This document shows positions 16,439 to 25,187 of a DNA stretch of 64,000 nucleotides, piece by piece. The stretch is from Geodermatophilus marinus (GTDB lineage Bacteria > Actinomycetota > Actinomycetes > Mycobacteriales > Geodermatophilaceae). Numbering within the stretch: the stretch's first letter is position 1; each line of letters begins with the position of its first letter. The position numbers and the translations under genes were made by a program. The notes under the pieces were generated by a model. It searched no databases. It saw nothing but the letters and a program-made list of their open reading frames with translations, and was not told where the DNA came from. Where the stretch lies: assembly GCF_003428645.1 (NCBI RefSeq), contig NZ_QVQH01000012.1, forward strand, positions 1 to 64,000, read 5' to 3'.

Positions 16439-17287
16439 TCAGAGGTCGCGGCGCCGGAAGGCCATGGCCGCCAGCCCGAGGACGACCACCACCCACAGCG
16501 CGGCCCAGGCCAGGTAGGTCGCGGTGAGCGGGGCCTCGCCGAGGAAGGGGAAGCCCTCGAAGCCGGGGCCCAGCTGGGTGAGCAGGGTCGGGTCCTGGAA
16601 GGCGTGCATGGCCCCGCGCCACAGGCCGTCGGTCGGCAGGAGCATCCGGGAGACGGTCCCGACCCGGGCCACGCCCTCGTTGCCCAGCGACGCGCCGATC
16701 CCGCCGACGACGCCGGCGATCCAGGTGGCCCCGAACAGGCCCACCGCCACGACGCCGGAGGCCATGGGGGAGATGACGGTGGCCAGCAGCAGGCCCAGGG
16801 TGAGCAGCACGGCCGTCTGCCCGGCGAGCAGCGCCAGGCCGGTCACCGGCTGCGGTGGCCAGTAGCCGACGGTGACCTGCACGACGAGGAACTGCGCGAG
16901 CCCGGCCAGCACGACGAAGCCGCTGCCGAAGGCGACCAGCCCCAGCCACTTGCCGACCAGCACCGCCGAGCGCCGGACCGGCCGCGCCAGCATCGCCAGC
17001 GCCGTCCCCGACTCGACCTCACCGGCCAGGGTCGGCCCGGCGAGGAACGCCGTGCCCAGCGCCGCGATCAGGCTGAACCCGAACATGACCAGGTTGAGCA
17101 CCGTGGCGGCGGCGAAGCGCGCCTCGCCGGTGGTGAGCCCGCCGAACTCGGTGGAGATCCGCGAGAAGCCCCAGGCCGACAGGGCCAGCAGCACGACCGT
17201 CAGCCCGGCCAGCGCGCGCAGCACCTTGCGGCGGGCCGCCTCGCGCAGCGTGAGCCCGGCGACGGTCAGGACCACCCGCGCGCTCAC
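16439..17287 (-). CDS. ABC transporter permease (ABC-2/NosY-like)
   Basis: Protein of 282 residues with six transmembrane helices. It opens VVLTVAGLTLREAARRKVLR, the standard start of NosY-like ABC-2 permeases, and carries the conserved loop LAGEVESGTALAMLARPVRR after helix two. It starts at a GTG overlapping the stop of the ATPase gene and is the last gene of the sigma/anti-sigma/ABC operon. Substrate unknown; export is the usual direction for this class. Confidence 0.88.
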   Translation of the reverse strand: MSARVVLTVAGLTLREAARRKVLRALAGLTVVLLALSAWGFSRISTEFGGLTTGEARFAAATVLNLVMFGFSLIAALGTAFLAGPTLAGEVESGTALAMLARPVRRSAVLVGKWLGLVAFGSGFVVLAGLAQFLVVQVTVGYWPPQPVTGLALLAGQTAVLLTLGLLLATVISPMASGVVAVGLFGATWIAGVVGGIGASLGNEGVARVGTVSRMLLPTDGLWRGAMHAFQDPTLLTQLGPGFEGFPFLGEAPLTATYLAWAALWVVVVLGLAAMAFRRRDL

Positions 17288-18315
17288 CGCCGCTCCCCGT
17301 CCCGCAGGATGCCCAGCAGCCGCTCCTCCAGGCTGATCCGGGCGGGCTCGACCGCGTGCACGCGCACCCCGTGGCCGACCAGGTCGGCCACGAGGTCGGG
17401 CACCCCCGCCGCCTCGTCGTCGTCGGGCAGGGCGACGCTGAACCAGTCCCCGCTGCGGGTCAGGCGGCCGGCGGCGGCCAGCCGCTGCTCGGCCGCCGCG
17501 CCCACGCCCTCCAGGTGCAGCCGCAGCTCGCGCGCGCCGAGCAGCTCCGCGAGCGTGCCCGAGGCGGCGACGCGGCCCTTGTCCAGGATCACCACCCGGT
17601 CGCAGACCCGCTCGACCTCGCCGATGAGGTGCGAGTTGAGCAGCACCGCCACGCCGCTGTCCCGGAGGGAGAGGACGACGTCCCGGACGTCGGCGCGGCC
17701 GAGCGGGTCCAGCGCGCTGGTCGGCTCGTCGAGGACGACGAGCTCCGGGCGGGCCACCAGCGCCACGGCCAGGCCGAGGCGCTGCTGCATGCCCTTGGAG
17801 AAGCCGCCCACCCGGTCGCCGGCGCGCTCGGCGAGCCCGACGAGGGCCAGGCGGTCCCGCTGCTCGGCGGCGGGCACCGCCGTGCCGGAGAGCCGGACGT
17901 GCAGGGCGAGCACCTCGGCCGCGGTGAGCCACGGCTGGTACCGGAAGAGCTCGGGCAGGTAGCCGACGCGGGCCCGGGCCTGCGGGTCCTGTCCCGGGCG
18001 GCCGAGGAGCAGCACCTCCCCGGCGTCGGGCCGGACCAGGCCCAGCAGCATCTTGATGACGCTGGTCTTGCCGGCCCCGTTCGGCCCGAGCAGCCCCAGG
18101 ACCTCGCCGCGGCCCACGGTGAAGGACACGCCGTCGACCGCGGTCCGCCGTCCGTACCGCTTGCGCAGGCCCGAGCACCACACCGCCGCGGACGGCGGGA
18201 GGTCGGCCAGCAGCTGCCGCGCGCTGTCGAGGCCCGCGGTGTCGAGGCCCGCGGTGTCGGGGCGTGCGGTGCCGGGGGAGGGGCCGCCCGGGCGGGCGGC
18301 GGGGCCGGCGGCCAC
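17284..18315 (-). CDS. ABC transporter ATP-binding protein
   Basis: Protein of 343 residues. Walker A GPNGAGKTS, signature FSKGMQQR, Walker B LVVLDEP and switch LNSHLIGEVE are all present. A 45-residue N-terminal extension contains a duplicated DTAGLD unit from a short DNA repeat. The GTG at 18315 lies 2 nt after the anti-sigma stop (the GTG at 18315-18313 follows the stop at 18320-18318), so the four genes read as one unit. It pairs with the permease that overlaps its 3' end. Confidence 0.88.
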   Translation of the reverse strand: MAAGPAARPGGPSPGTARPDTAGLDTAGLDSARQLLADLPPSAAVWCSGLRKRYGRRTAVDGVSFTVGRGEVLGLLGPNGAGKTSVIKMLLGLVRPDAGEVLLLGRPGQDPQARARVGYLPELFRYQPWLTAAEVLALHVRLSGTAVPAAEQRDRLALVGLAERAGDRVGGFSKGMQQRLGLAVALVARPELVVLDEPTSALDPLGRADVRDVVLSLRDSGVAVLLNSHLIGEVERVCDRVVILDKGRVAASGTLAELLGARELRLHLEGVGAAAEQRLAAAGRLTRSGDWFSVALPDDDEAAGVPDLVADLVGHGVRVHAVEPARISLEERLLGILRDGERR

Positions 18316-18317
18316 CG

Positions 18318-19382
18318 CTAGCGCAGCCCGCGGGCCACGGCCAGCACCTCGTCGGCGCTCAGCGACCCGGCGACCGCGGTCACCACGCCGTCCTCGACCC
18401 ACACCACGCCGGCCAGCACGCCGTCCCGCGAGGTGAGCACCGTGGCCGGCAGCCCGTCGACGTCCGCGTCGGCGCTGGTCACGAAGTCGGCCGGCACCGG
18501 GAGGGGCAGCGTCGTCCCGTCCGCGGTGAAGGACCGCAGCTGGGCGGCCAGGTCGTCGGGCAGGCCGGGCAGCGAGAGGACGTAGTCGCGGGCGGTCTCG
18601 AAGGGGATCCCCGACGAGTCGGCGGTGGGCGCCACCGCTCGGCCCACGACCAGGGCCGGCAGGCCGCTCGCGCCCGGCCACACGGCGGCCACCCCGGGGC
18701 CGGCGGTCAGCCGGAAGCGGCTGCCGTCCAGCCCGGGCGGCGGGGGCGGCAGCGTCCCGCCGGACGCCTGCGCCGCCTGCTCGGCGGAGAAGGTGAACAC
18801 CACGCTCAGCGGGCCGCCGGCCTGGTACACCGGGGTCCCGGTCACGCCGCCGGGCAGCTGCTCGACCTGCGGGACGGCGAGCCCGGTGGCGGCCTCCGCG
18901 GCGGCGGCGTCGGCCACCTCGCGGACGTCGGGCTCCTCGAGCACCTCGACCTCGCCGAAGGCGGAGAGGTCGGGCAGCGCCACCAGGTCCGCCTCGGTGA
19001 TCGCGACCGGGGCGACCTGCTCGGTCCGGAAGACCTGGAGCCAGTCGGCGGCGGCCGCGGCGCCGGCCCCGGTGAGCAGGGCCACCAGCCCGACGACGGC
19101 GACCACCGGGCTGCGCAGCAGGGCGCGGCGGCGGGGGGCCGGGGCGCGTGCCGGCCGGCGCCCGTCGGCGGCGACCGCGTGCGACAGCCGGCGCCACCCG
19201 GTGTCGACGTCGACGGCCGGGGCGGCGGCCAGCGCCGCGCCGGTGGCTGCGGCGTCCTCGCGGGCGGCGGCCAGCCCGGACAGGCAGACGGGGCAGCCGG
19301 CGACGTGCTCGCGGTCGGCGTCGGCGACACCGGCCGGCTCGTCCAGGAGACGGCGCAGCGTGCCGTCAGTGGGATGACGCAT
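18318..19382 (-). CDS. membrane anti-sigma factor with zinc-finger start
   Basis: Protein of 354 residues. The N-terminal 50 residues carry HVAGCPVC, the H-x3-C-x2-C core of zinc-containing anti-sigma domains. A single transmembrane helix follows near residues 90-112 (SPVVAVVGLVALLTGAGAAA), then a 240-residue extracytoplasmic domain rich in small residues with a proline run. This layout fits an anti-sigma factor that holds the ECF sigma factor at the membrane until an outside signal. Its start overlaps the sigma gene by 17 bp. The outer domain resembles no sensor I can name. Confidence 0.82.
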   Translation of the reverse strand: MRHPTDGTLRRLLDEPAGVADADREHVAGCPVCLSGLAAAREDAAATGAALAAAPAVDVDTGWRRLSHAVAADGRRPARAPAPRRRALLRSPVVAVVGLVALLTGAGAAAAADWLQVFRTEQVAPVAITEADLVALPDLSAFGEVEVLEEPDVREVADAAAAEAATGLAVPQVEQLPGGVTGTPVYQAGGPLSVVFTFSAEQAAQASGGTLPPPPPGLDGSRFRLTAGPGVAAVWPGASGLPALVVGRAVAPTADSSGIPFETARDYVLSLPGLPDDLAAQLRSFTADGTTLPLPVPADFVTSADADVDGLPATVLTSRDGVLAGVVWVEDGVVTAVAGSLSADEVLAVARGLR

Positions 19383-19884
19383 GACGGTTCAACTCCTCGC
19401 GCAGGGCGGACTCGGCGCGTCGGACGGTGGTGCCGACACTGCCGGGGGACAGATCGAGGGCGGCGGCGACCTCGGCGTAGGACAGGCCGCTGTGCCGGAG
19501 GACGAGCGCGACGGCCTGCCGGCGGGGGAGCCGCCCCAGCGCCGCCCGCACGCGGCGGCGCTCGTCGAGGGTCACGACCGCGTCGGCCACGTCCGGGGCG
19601 ACGGCCTCGCCGTCGCCGGCGGCCTCCTCGCGGGCGGCGCGGCGGCGGTCGGACCGCAGGTGGTTCAGCGCGGTGTGGGCGGCGGCCACGGACAGCCACC
19701 CGCCGGCCTCGCCGGCCGGGACCGCGGACCGGGCGAAGGCCAGGAAGACCTCCTGGGCGACGTCCTCCGCCGCGTCCCGGGTGCCGAGCACGCGGGCGGC
19801 GACGGCGACGACCCGCGGGTAGGCGGTGCGGAAGACCTGTTCGAGGTCGGCCCGGACGGCTCCGCCCCCCCGAGGAGTCGCCAC
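19366..19884 (-). CDS. ECF-family RNA polymerase sigma factor
   Basis: Protein of 172 residues. Region 2 is YPRVVAVAARVLGTRDAAED with VAQEVFLAFARS; region 4 is LGRLPRRQAVALVLRHSGLS followed by YAEVAAALDLSPGSV. The GTG at 19884 gives the normal family length and has a GGAG shortly upstream; a longer form from an upstream GTG is possible. Overlap with the anti-sigma gene makes coupled synthesis likely, and the operon continues into an ABC exporter. Such units commonly autoregulate, but no confident promoter was found upstream. Confidence 0.87.
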   Translation of the reverse strand: MATPRGGGAVRADLEQVFRTAYPRVVAVAARVLGTRDAAEDVAQEVFLAFARSAVPAGEAGGWLSVAAAHTALNHLRSDRRRAAREEAAGDGEAVAPDVADAVVTLDERRRVRAALGRLPRRQAVALVLRHSGLSYAEVAAALDLSPGSVGTTVRRAESALREELNRHASSH

Positions 19885-20646
19885 GGCTCCGCCGTCCTCC
19901 CGCTCCACTCGCCCGGCCGCCGCGCCGCGCCCGCCCGGGGACAGGATGCGCGGTGCGGCGGCGGGTGCGGTCGCCCCGCGCCATGCGATGTCCACGTCTC
20001 CTGAGCACCGCCGGCGGCCGGGATGTGACACGGGCTGCCACGGCCCGGGGAGCGGTCCCGCCCGGAGGCGAGCCGACCGCCTCCCCGGGCCGGGCCACCG
20101 CGCCGGCCGCGCCACGCCCCACCGCGCCGGCGCGGGCGGAGCCCCGTACACCCGGCTCCACCGTTATCCCCAACACAGTGCCACCGTGAGGTGGCCGACG
20201 GCCCGGTGACGGGGAACCGAGCGCAGCGACGCGGGGAATCCTCCGGCCGCGCGGTCGGCGGGGCGCGGTGGTGACCCTCCCGGCCGGCCGGCGGCGCCGC
20301 ACGCGGTCACCCCGTGCCCGGCGGCGGTCCGGCCTGCGAGCGAGCACCCCACGCAGGCCGCCCGGGCCGCTACATTGCTGCCGCCGGCGCAGGACTGTGA
20401 CCGAGATCTCCGGGGGCGAGGCCGGCGGCGCCCCGCGGGGGCGGGACCGCGGGGGAGGTGCGGAGGTCCCGGCCGGAACGGTGGCGGCCCGGCCCGCCGC
20501 CCGCCGCCGACGCCACCGGCGCCGGCGGGGACGCGGGCGGGAGGCCGGTCACCGCGGGGGGCGAGACCAGCCGCTCGGACTCGGCTGGACCCGACGGCGC
20601 GGGCACGACCGGGTGGCCGCGCGACACGACTCCACGGGGAGCAGAC
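19885..20646. other. long intergenic region between sigma factor and alcohol dehydrogenase genes
   Basis: This 762-bp gap holds copy 2 of the dispersed repeat at 20161-20177 and otherwise no supported gene. A frame from a GTG near 20397 runs open into the next gene but is arginine-rich and looks like a shadow. The sigma and dehydrogenase genes diverge from this region, so both promoters must lie here, but I could not place either. Confidence 0.5.
20161..20177 (+). repeat. dispersed intergenic repeat, copy 2
   Basis: CCGTTATCCCCAACACA, exact over 17 bp to copies 1 and 3. It lies 277 bp upstream of the sigma factor start and 470 bp upstream of the alcohol dehydrogenase start. Confidence 0.85.
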
Positions 20647-21774
20647 GTGAAGACCCGCAGCGCAGTACTCCACACCCAGCCCGGCCGGTACGAGGTCACC
20701 GAGGTCGACCTCGACGAACCCCGCCAGGGCGAGCTGCTCGTCAAGATGGCCGCCGTCGGGCTGTGCCACACCGACGACCACGACGTCCCGCCCGGCAGCG
20801 CCCCGCCCCTCCGGCTGCCCCTCGCCGGCGGCCACGAGGGCGCCGGCGTCGTCGTCGGCGTCGGTCCGCACACCCCCGGCTGGGCCGAGGGCGACCACGT
20901 GGTCCTCAGCTTCGTCGCGGTCTGCGGGCGGTGCCGGATGTGCTCGACCGGGCACCAGAACCTGTGCGACCTCGGGGCGCGGCTGTTCTCCGGCGCCCGG
21001 ATCGAGGACCCGACCAGCTTCCGGATGTCCTACCAGGGCCGGCCCGTGGGCCAGGCCTACGGCCTCGCCGCGCTGAGCGAGCACACCGTGGTCGACGCCC
21101 GGTCGGCGGTCAAGATCGACCCGGACCTGCCGCTGGACAAGGCCGCGCTCGTCGCGTGCGGCGTCCCCACCGGCTGGGGCTCGGTCACCAACATGTCGGA
21201 GGCCCGGGCCGGCGACGTGGTCGTCGTCATGGGCATCGGCGGGGTCGGGATCAACAGCGTGCAGGCCGCCCGGGCCATCGGTGCCCGCGCGGTCATCGCC
21301 GTCGACCCGGTGGAGTTCAAGCGGGAGACCGCCAAGCAGCTGGGGGCGACGCACACGGCCGCGACGATGGGCGAGGCCACCGAGCTGGCCCGGTCGCTGA
21401 CCAACGGCCAGGGTGCCGACGCGGCCGTCGTGGCGGTCGGCGTCGTGACCGGCGACCACATCGGCGAGGCGGTGATGTCCATCCGGAAGGCCGGCACGGT
21501 CGTCGTCACCGGCACCGGGAGCATGCGGGGCGGCGGCGGTGGCGTGCCCTTCAACCACACCATGTTCACGGTGTTCCAGAAGCGCCTGCAGGGCGCCCTC
21601 TTCGGCGGGTGCAACCCCCGGTGGGACATCCCCAACCTGCTGGCCCAGTACACCGCCGGCACGCTCAAGCTCGACGAGCTGGTCACGCGCACCTACTCGC
21701 TGGAGCAGGTCGCCGAGGGGTTCGACGACATGAAGGCCGGCCGCAACATCCGGGGGGTCGTCCTCTTCGACTGA
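20647..21774 (+). CDS. NDMA-dependent-type zinc alcohol dehydrogenase
   Basis: Medium-chain zinc alcohol dehydrogenase of 375 residues. Catalytic-zinc ligands are in GLCHTDDH and GGHEGAG, the structural-zinc lobe is CGRCRMCSTGHQNLC, and the nucleotide fold shows MGIGGVGINSVQAARAIGA. Length and blocks such as SFRMSYQGRPVGQAYGLAA and GGCNPRWDIPNLL fit the actinobacterial NDMA-dependent group, whose members hold the cofactor tightly and are often linked to mycofactocin redox chemistry. No mycofactocin genes are in this window. The GTG start has GGGGAGC upstream, and a strong hairpin follows the stop, so it is probably monocistronic. Confidence 0.85.
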   Translation: MKTRSAVLHTQPGRYEVTEVDLDEPRQGELLVKMAAVGLCHTDDHDVPPGSAPPLRLPLAGGHEGAGVVVGVGPHTPGWAEGDHVVLSFVAVCGRCRMCSTGHQNLCDLGARLFSGARIEDPTSFRMSYQGRPVGQAYGLAALSEHTVVDARSAVKIDPDLPLDKAALVACGVPTGWGSVTNMSEARAGDVVVVMGIGGVGINSVQAARAIGARAVIAVDPVEFKRETAKQLGATHTAATMGEATELARSLTNGQGADAAVVAVGVVTGDHIGEAVMSIRKAGTVVVTGTGSMRGGGGGVPFNHTMFTVFQKRLQGALFGGCNPRWDIPNLLAQYTAGTLKLDELVTRTYSLEQVAEGFDDMKAGRNIRGVVLFD

Positions 21775-21778
21775 CCTG

Positions 21779-21816
21779 CCGGCCCGCCCCGGCCCCGCTG
21801 GGCCGGGGCGGGCCGG
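21779..21816 (+). terminator. strong hairpin after the alcohol dehydrogenase gene
   Basis: CCGGCCCGCCCCGGCCC and GGGCCGGGGCGGGCCGG pair perfectly over 17 bp around a CGCT loop, starting 5 nt after the stop. There is no T-tract, as is usual for actinobacterial terminators. Confidence 0.8.
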
Positions 21817-22104
21817 TCAGAGGGGGCCCGCCCCGCGGCTCGGGTGCCGGACGGGTGGTGGCGGGAGCAGGTCGCGACCCGATCGCACCGGCGGGGTGCT
21901 GCGGCGTGGCCCCGCACCACGCGCACCCGGGGATCGGTGACGTCGACCACGGTGCCGGCCGGCCGCCGCGCGCCCAGAGGCCCGGTCGCCGCGGCAGGAC
22001 CGCGCAGCGACTCCTTACGCCCAAGTCGACCGATCTGGTAGGAATTCGCCCTGCCCCGCCGCTGGCTGCACGCGCCGCCATCCCGGCAGACAGGGAGGCC
22101 GTCC

Positions 22105-23064
22105 GTGAAGACCCTCGTCCTGCTGGCCCTGGTCGGCCTCGGTGCCCAGTTGGTGGACGGCAGCCTCGGCATGGCCTACGGGGTCACCTCGACCACCCTG
22201 CTGCTGGCCATCGGCACCAACCCCGCCGCCGCGTCGGCGACCGTGCACCTCGCCGAGATCGGCACGAGCGTGATGTCCGGCCTCGCGCACTGGCGCTTCG
22301 GGAACGTCGACTGGCGGGTCGTCGCCCGGATCGGGGTCCCCGGCGCCGCCGGGGCGTTCGTGGGGGCGCAGGTCCTCTCGAGCCTGTCCACCGAGGTGGC
22401 TGCGCCGGTGATGTCCGTGATCCTGCTGGTGCTGGGCCTCTACATCCTCGTCCGCTTCACCCTCCGGGGCGTCGACCGCCGGCGGCTGGGCCAGCCGTTG
22501 CGCCGGCGCTTCCTCGGGCCGCTGGGCGTGCTGGCCGGCTTCGTCGACGCGACCGGCGGCGGCGGCTGGGGGCCGGTCGGCACCCCGGCGCTGCTGGCCA
22601 GCGGCCGGATGGAGCCGCGCAAGGTGATCGGCTCGATCGACACCTCGGAGTTCCTGGTCGCGTCGGCCGCGAGCCTGGGGTTCCTCGTGGCCCTGGGCTC
22701 GCAGGGTGTGGACGCCACCTGGGCGCTCGGCCTGCTGGCCGGCGGTCTGGTCGCCGCGCCGGTCGCCGCGTGGCTGGTGCGCCACGTCCCGCCCCGCCTG
22801 CTCGGCTCCCTCGTGGGCGGGATGATCGTGCTGACCAACACGCGGACCCTGCTGCAGAGCGAGTGGATCGACGCCGCCGACCCGGTGCGCTACGCGACCT
22901 ACGCGGGGGTCTCCGTCGTCTGGGTGGCCGCCGTCGTCCACTCCTACCGGCAGTACCGCCGGGACCGGGCGACCGAGTCGGCCGACGCCGTCGCCGCGCA
23001 GGCCGCGCAGCGGCTCGCCGCCGGTCCCGACGTCGAGGCGGGGCCCACGGCTGCCGGTCGGTGA
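22105..23064 (+). CDS. TSUP-family (TauE/SafE) membrane transporter
   Basis: Protein of 319 residues with eight or so transmembrane helices in two homologous halves. The first half opens AQLVDGSLGMAYGVTSTTLL and the second has AGFVDATGGGGWGPVGTPALL, the repeated family signature. Members export sulfite, sulfoacetate and other organosulfur compounds or anions. The GTG at 22105 follows GGGAGG. The 330-bp upstream gap contains the dehydrogenase terminator and an AT-richer patch near 22020-22050 that may hold the promoter. The next gene, a chromate-type transporter, lies 54 bp downstream and may be co-transcribed. Confidence 0.85.
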   Translation: MKTLVLLALVGLGAQLVDGSLGMAYGVTSTTLLLAIGTNPAAASATVHLAEIGTSVMSGLAHWRFGNVDWRVVARIGVPGAAGAFVGAQVLSSLSTEVAAPVMSVILLVLGLYILVRFTLRGVDRRRLGQPLRRRFLGPLGVLAGFVDATGGGGWGPVGTPALLASGRMEPRKVIGSIDTSEFLVASAASLGFLVALGSQGVDATWALGLLAGGLVAAPVAAWLVRHVPPRLLGSLVGGMIVLTNTRTLLQSEWIDAADPVRYATYAGVSVVWVAAVVHSYRQYRRDRATESADAVAAQAAQRLAAGPDVEAGPTAAGR

Positions 23065-23118
23065 CCGCCCCGCGCCGACCGGGGCCGGCCGACCGCCCCG
23101 GGCTCCGGTGAGGCAGCC

Positions 23119-24546
23119 GTGGCACGGGCCGAGCGCCACGGGGGCCGGGTCCGGCCCGTGAACGGCACGTCGGCCGGCGGCGCCCGCGGGCAGGAGCACC
23201 CGGCGGTCCCCTTCCGCACCGCCGTCCGCGTCTGGTTCCTGGTCTCGCTGCAGACCTTCGGCGGCCCGGCCGGCCAGATCGCCGTGCTGCAGCGCACCCT
23301 GGTCGACGAGCGCCGGTGGATCGGTCAACGCCGGTTCCTCCACGCCCTGAACTACTGCATGCTGCTGCCGGGGCCGGAGGCCCAGCAGCTGGCCACCTAC
23401 ACCGGCTGGTTGCTCCACGGCACCCGGGGCGGCCTGGTCGCCGGCGGGCTGTTCGTGCTGCCCGGCGCCCTGGCGCTGCTGGCGCTGTCGGCGCTGTACG
23501 TCGCCGCCGGGTCGACCCTCGCGGTCACCGCGCTCTTCGCGGGCCTGTCCGCGGCCGTGCTGGCCGTCGTCGCGCAGGCCGTCGGGCGGGTGGCCCGCCG
23601 AGCGCTGCGGACGCGTGCGCTCGCCGCGATCGCGGTCGCCGCCTTCCTCGCCCTGAGCCTGTTCGCCGTGCCGTTCCCGGCGGTGGTCGCGGCGGCTGCG
23701 GCCGCCGGCTGGGTGCTGGCCCGCCGGCGCCCCTCGACCCCGCCGGCGGAGAGCGGTCAGGAAGCGGACCCCGGGCCCCGGTCGGTGGTCCCCGACGACG
23801 TCCTGCACGGCGAGCGGCCGAGCGCCCGCCGGACGCTGCGGGTGCTCCTCGTCGGGTCGGTCGTCTGGGGGGCACCCGTCGCCGCGGTCGCACTCCTGAG
23901 CGGCCCGTCCAGCACCCTGACGGAGCTGGGCGTCTTCTTCTCGGGGGCCGCCGTGGTGACCTTCGGCGGTGCCTACGCCGTCCTCTCCTACGTGGCCCAG
24001 CAGGCGGTGCAGGTCTACGGCTGGCTGGGCCCGCGGGAGATGGCACGCGGCCTGGCCCTGGCCGAGACCACGCCCGGACCGCTGATCATGGTGGTGCAGT
24101 TCGTCGCCTTCCTCGGTGCCCACCGCGCCGCCGGCGGGCTGGACCCGTGGGTGGCCGCCGTCCTGGCCTCGCTCCTGGTGACGTGGGTGACCTTCGTGCC
24201 GAGCTTCCTCTTCGTGCTGCTGGGCGCGCCGTACATGGAGCGGTTGCGGGGGAACCGGTCGCTCGCCGCGGCGCTGAGCGGGATCACCGCCGCGGTCGTC
24301 GGCGTCATCGCCAGCCTCGGGGTGTACCTCGCGGTGCACACCCTCTTCGGCCGGACCCACCGCCTGGACTGGGGGGTCGTCTCGCTGGAGGTCCCCGAGC
24401 CCGGCACGGTCCGGTGGGTGGCGGTGGCGATCGCCGCGATCGCGGTCGCCCTGCTGTTCGCGGCCAGGTGGTCGGTCCTGCGCACGCTGGGGGTGTGCGC
24501 CGTCCTCGGGCTCGCCGCGGGGCTGGTCGGCCTGCCCGTGGCGTAG
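23119..24546 (+). CDS. chrA: chromate transporter (CHR) family protein, two-domain form
   Basis: Protein of 475 residues with two CHR domains, the long-chain form. The first has FLVSLQTFGGPAGQIAVLQR and MLLPGPEAQQLATYTG, the second FFSGAAVVTFGGAYAVLSYV and AETTPGPLIMVVQFVAFLG; the paired FGG and PGP motifs mark the family. ChrA proteins expel chromate or sulfate-like anions, and its neighbour is a sulfur-oxyanion-type exporter, so a shared anion role is plausible. Chromate resistance itself is not shown. The GTG at 23119 was preferred because GTGAGG precedes it; GTG at 23158 is an alternative. Confidence 0.85.
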   Translation: MARAERHGGRVRPVNGTSAGGARGQEHPAVPFRTAVRVWFLVSLQTFGGPAGQIAVLQRTLVDERRWIGQRRFLHALNYCMLLPGPEAQQLATYTGWLLHGTRGGLVAGGLFVLPGALALLALSALYVAAGSTLAVTALFAGLSAAVLAVVAQAVGRVARRALRTRALAAIAVAAFLALSLFAVPFPAVVAAAAAAGWVLARRRPSTPPAESGQEADPGPRSVVPDDVLHGERPSARRTLRVLLVGSVVWGAPVAAVALLSGPSSTLTELGVFFSGAAVVTFGGAYAVLSYVAQQAVQVYGWLGPREMARGLALAETTPGPLIMVVQFVAFLGAHRAAGGLDPWVAAVLASLLVTWVTFVPSFLFVLLGAPYMERLRGNRSLAAALSGITAAVVGVIASLGVYLAVHTLFGRTHRLDWGVVSLEVPEPGTVRWVAVAIAAIAVALLFAARWSVLRTLGVCAVLGLAAGLVGLPVA

Positions 24547-24613
24547 GCGTCCGGCGCCGCCGGCGGTGCGGGTCGACGGCGGTGGTGCCGTCGGATACCG
24601 GGTGAGGGACGGG

Positions 24614-24817
24614 TCAGCCGAGGACGAGCCGGCGGCAGTCGGGGCACGGGTCGGCCGACCCGAGCCCGCGCGGCCCGGCCCAGCTGCCCTGGACGACGCC
24701 GACGGGCACGCCGCAGACCCCCAGCCAGGGTGCCGGGCCGTCGGCGACGTCACGGGGGACGGCGTGTGCCCGCCCGGTCTCCTGGTCCCGCCCGGCCACG
24801 TGGTCGCTGCCCGCCAT
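24614..24817 (-). CDS. small conserved-looking hypothetical protein
   Basis: Protein of 67 residues ending in GSADPCPDCRRLVLG, with single cysteines in a CPDC pair and one in LGVCGVPVGVVQGSW. The composition is protein-like rather than shadow-like and the stop falls cleanly after the motif. No family or function recognised; no clear ribosome binding site. A zinc or redox cysteine pair is possible. Confidence 0.45.
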   Translation of the reverse strand: MAGSDHVAGRDQETGRAHAVPRDVADGPAPWLGVCGVPVGVVQGSWAGPRGLGSADPCPDCRRLVLG

Positions 24818-24984
24818 GGCACCAGCATGACCGGCGCCCGACCACCACGACCCGGGGCCGCCGGTGCGGGGTCGGCGGCGGGGCGGGGCCCGCGGATGCG
24901 GAACGGCACAGGGGCCCCTTGATCGGCCCGCACCCCGCGGGCAGGCTGTGATGCACGACACAGCCGGGTCTCGTGGAGGTCGTT

Positions 24985-25182
24985 GTGCAGGCACGAGTAG
25001 GGGACAGGATCGTCGTCCACTCCACCCACCAGGGGGAGCCCGAGCGCACCGGTGAGGTGCTCGAGGTCCGCGGGGACCAGGGCGGCCCGCCCTACGTCGT
25101 CCGCTGGGACCCCGACGGGCACACCGGTGTCTTCTTCCCGGCGGGCACCTGCACCGTGGTCCCCGCGCCGGCCAGGGGCTGA
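24985..25182 (+). CDS. DUF1918 protein
   Basis: Protein of 65 residues matching DUF1918: QARVGDRIVVHSTHQGEPER, then GEVLEVRGDQGGPPYVVRW and DGHTGVFFPAGT. These small actinobacterial proteins have an SH3-like strand pattern and unknown function. The GTG at 24985 is chosen because GGAGG lies just ahead and family members begin at this point; an in-frame GTG four codons earlier overlaps that site. It ends 5 nt before the EF-G-like gene. Confidence 0.85.
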   Translation: MQARVGDRIVVHSTHQGEPERTGEVLEVRGDQGGPPYVVRWDPDGHTGVFFPAGTCTVVPAPARG

Positions 25183-25187
25183 GCCGG

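Noticed and set aside
20397-20646. Possible gene from a GTG before the alcohol dehydrogenase, beginning VTEISGG
   Set aside because: Becomes arginine-rich at once, has no stop before the next gene in another frame, and shows no family.
22029-22039. ACCGATCTGGT upstream of the TSUP transporter as a sulfur-regulator site
   Set aside because: Only 3-bp arms around a 5-nt centre and no known regulator match; too weak to list as a feature.
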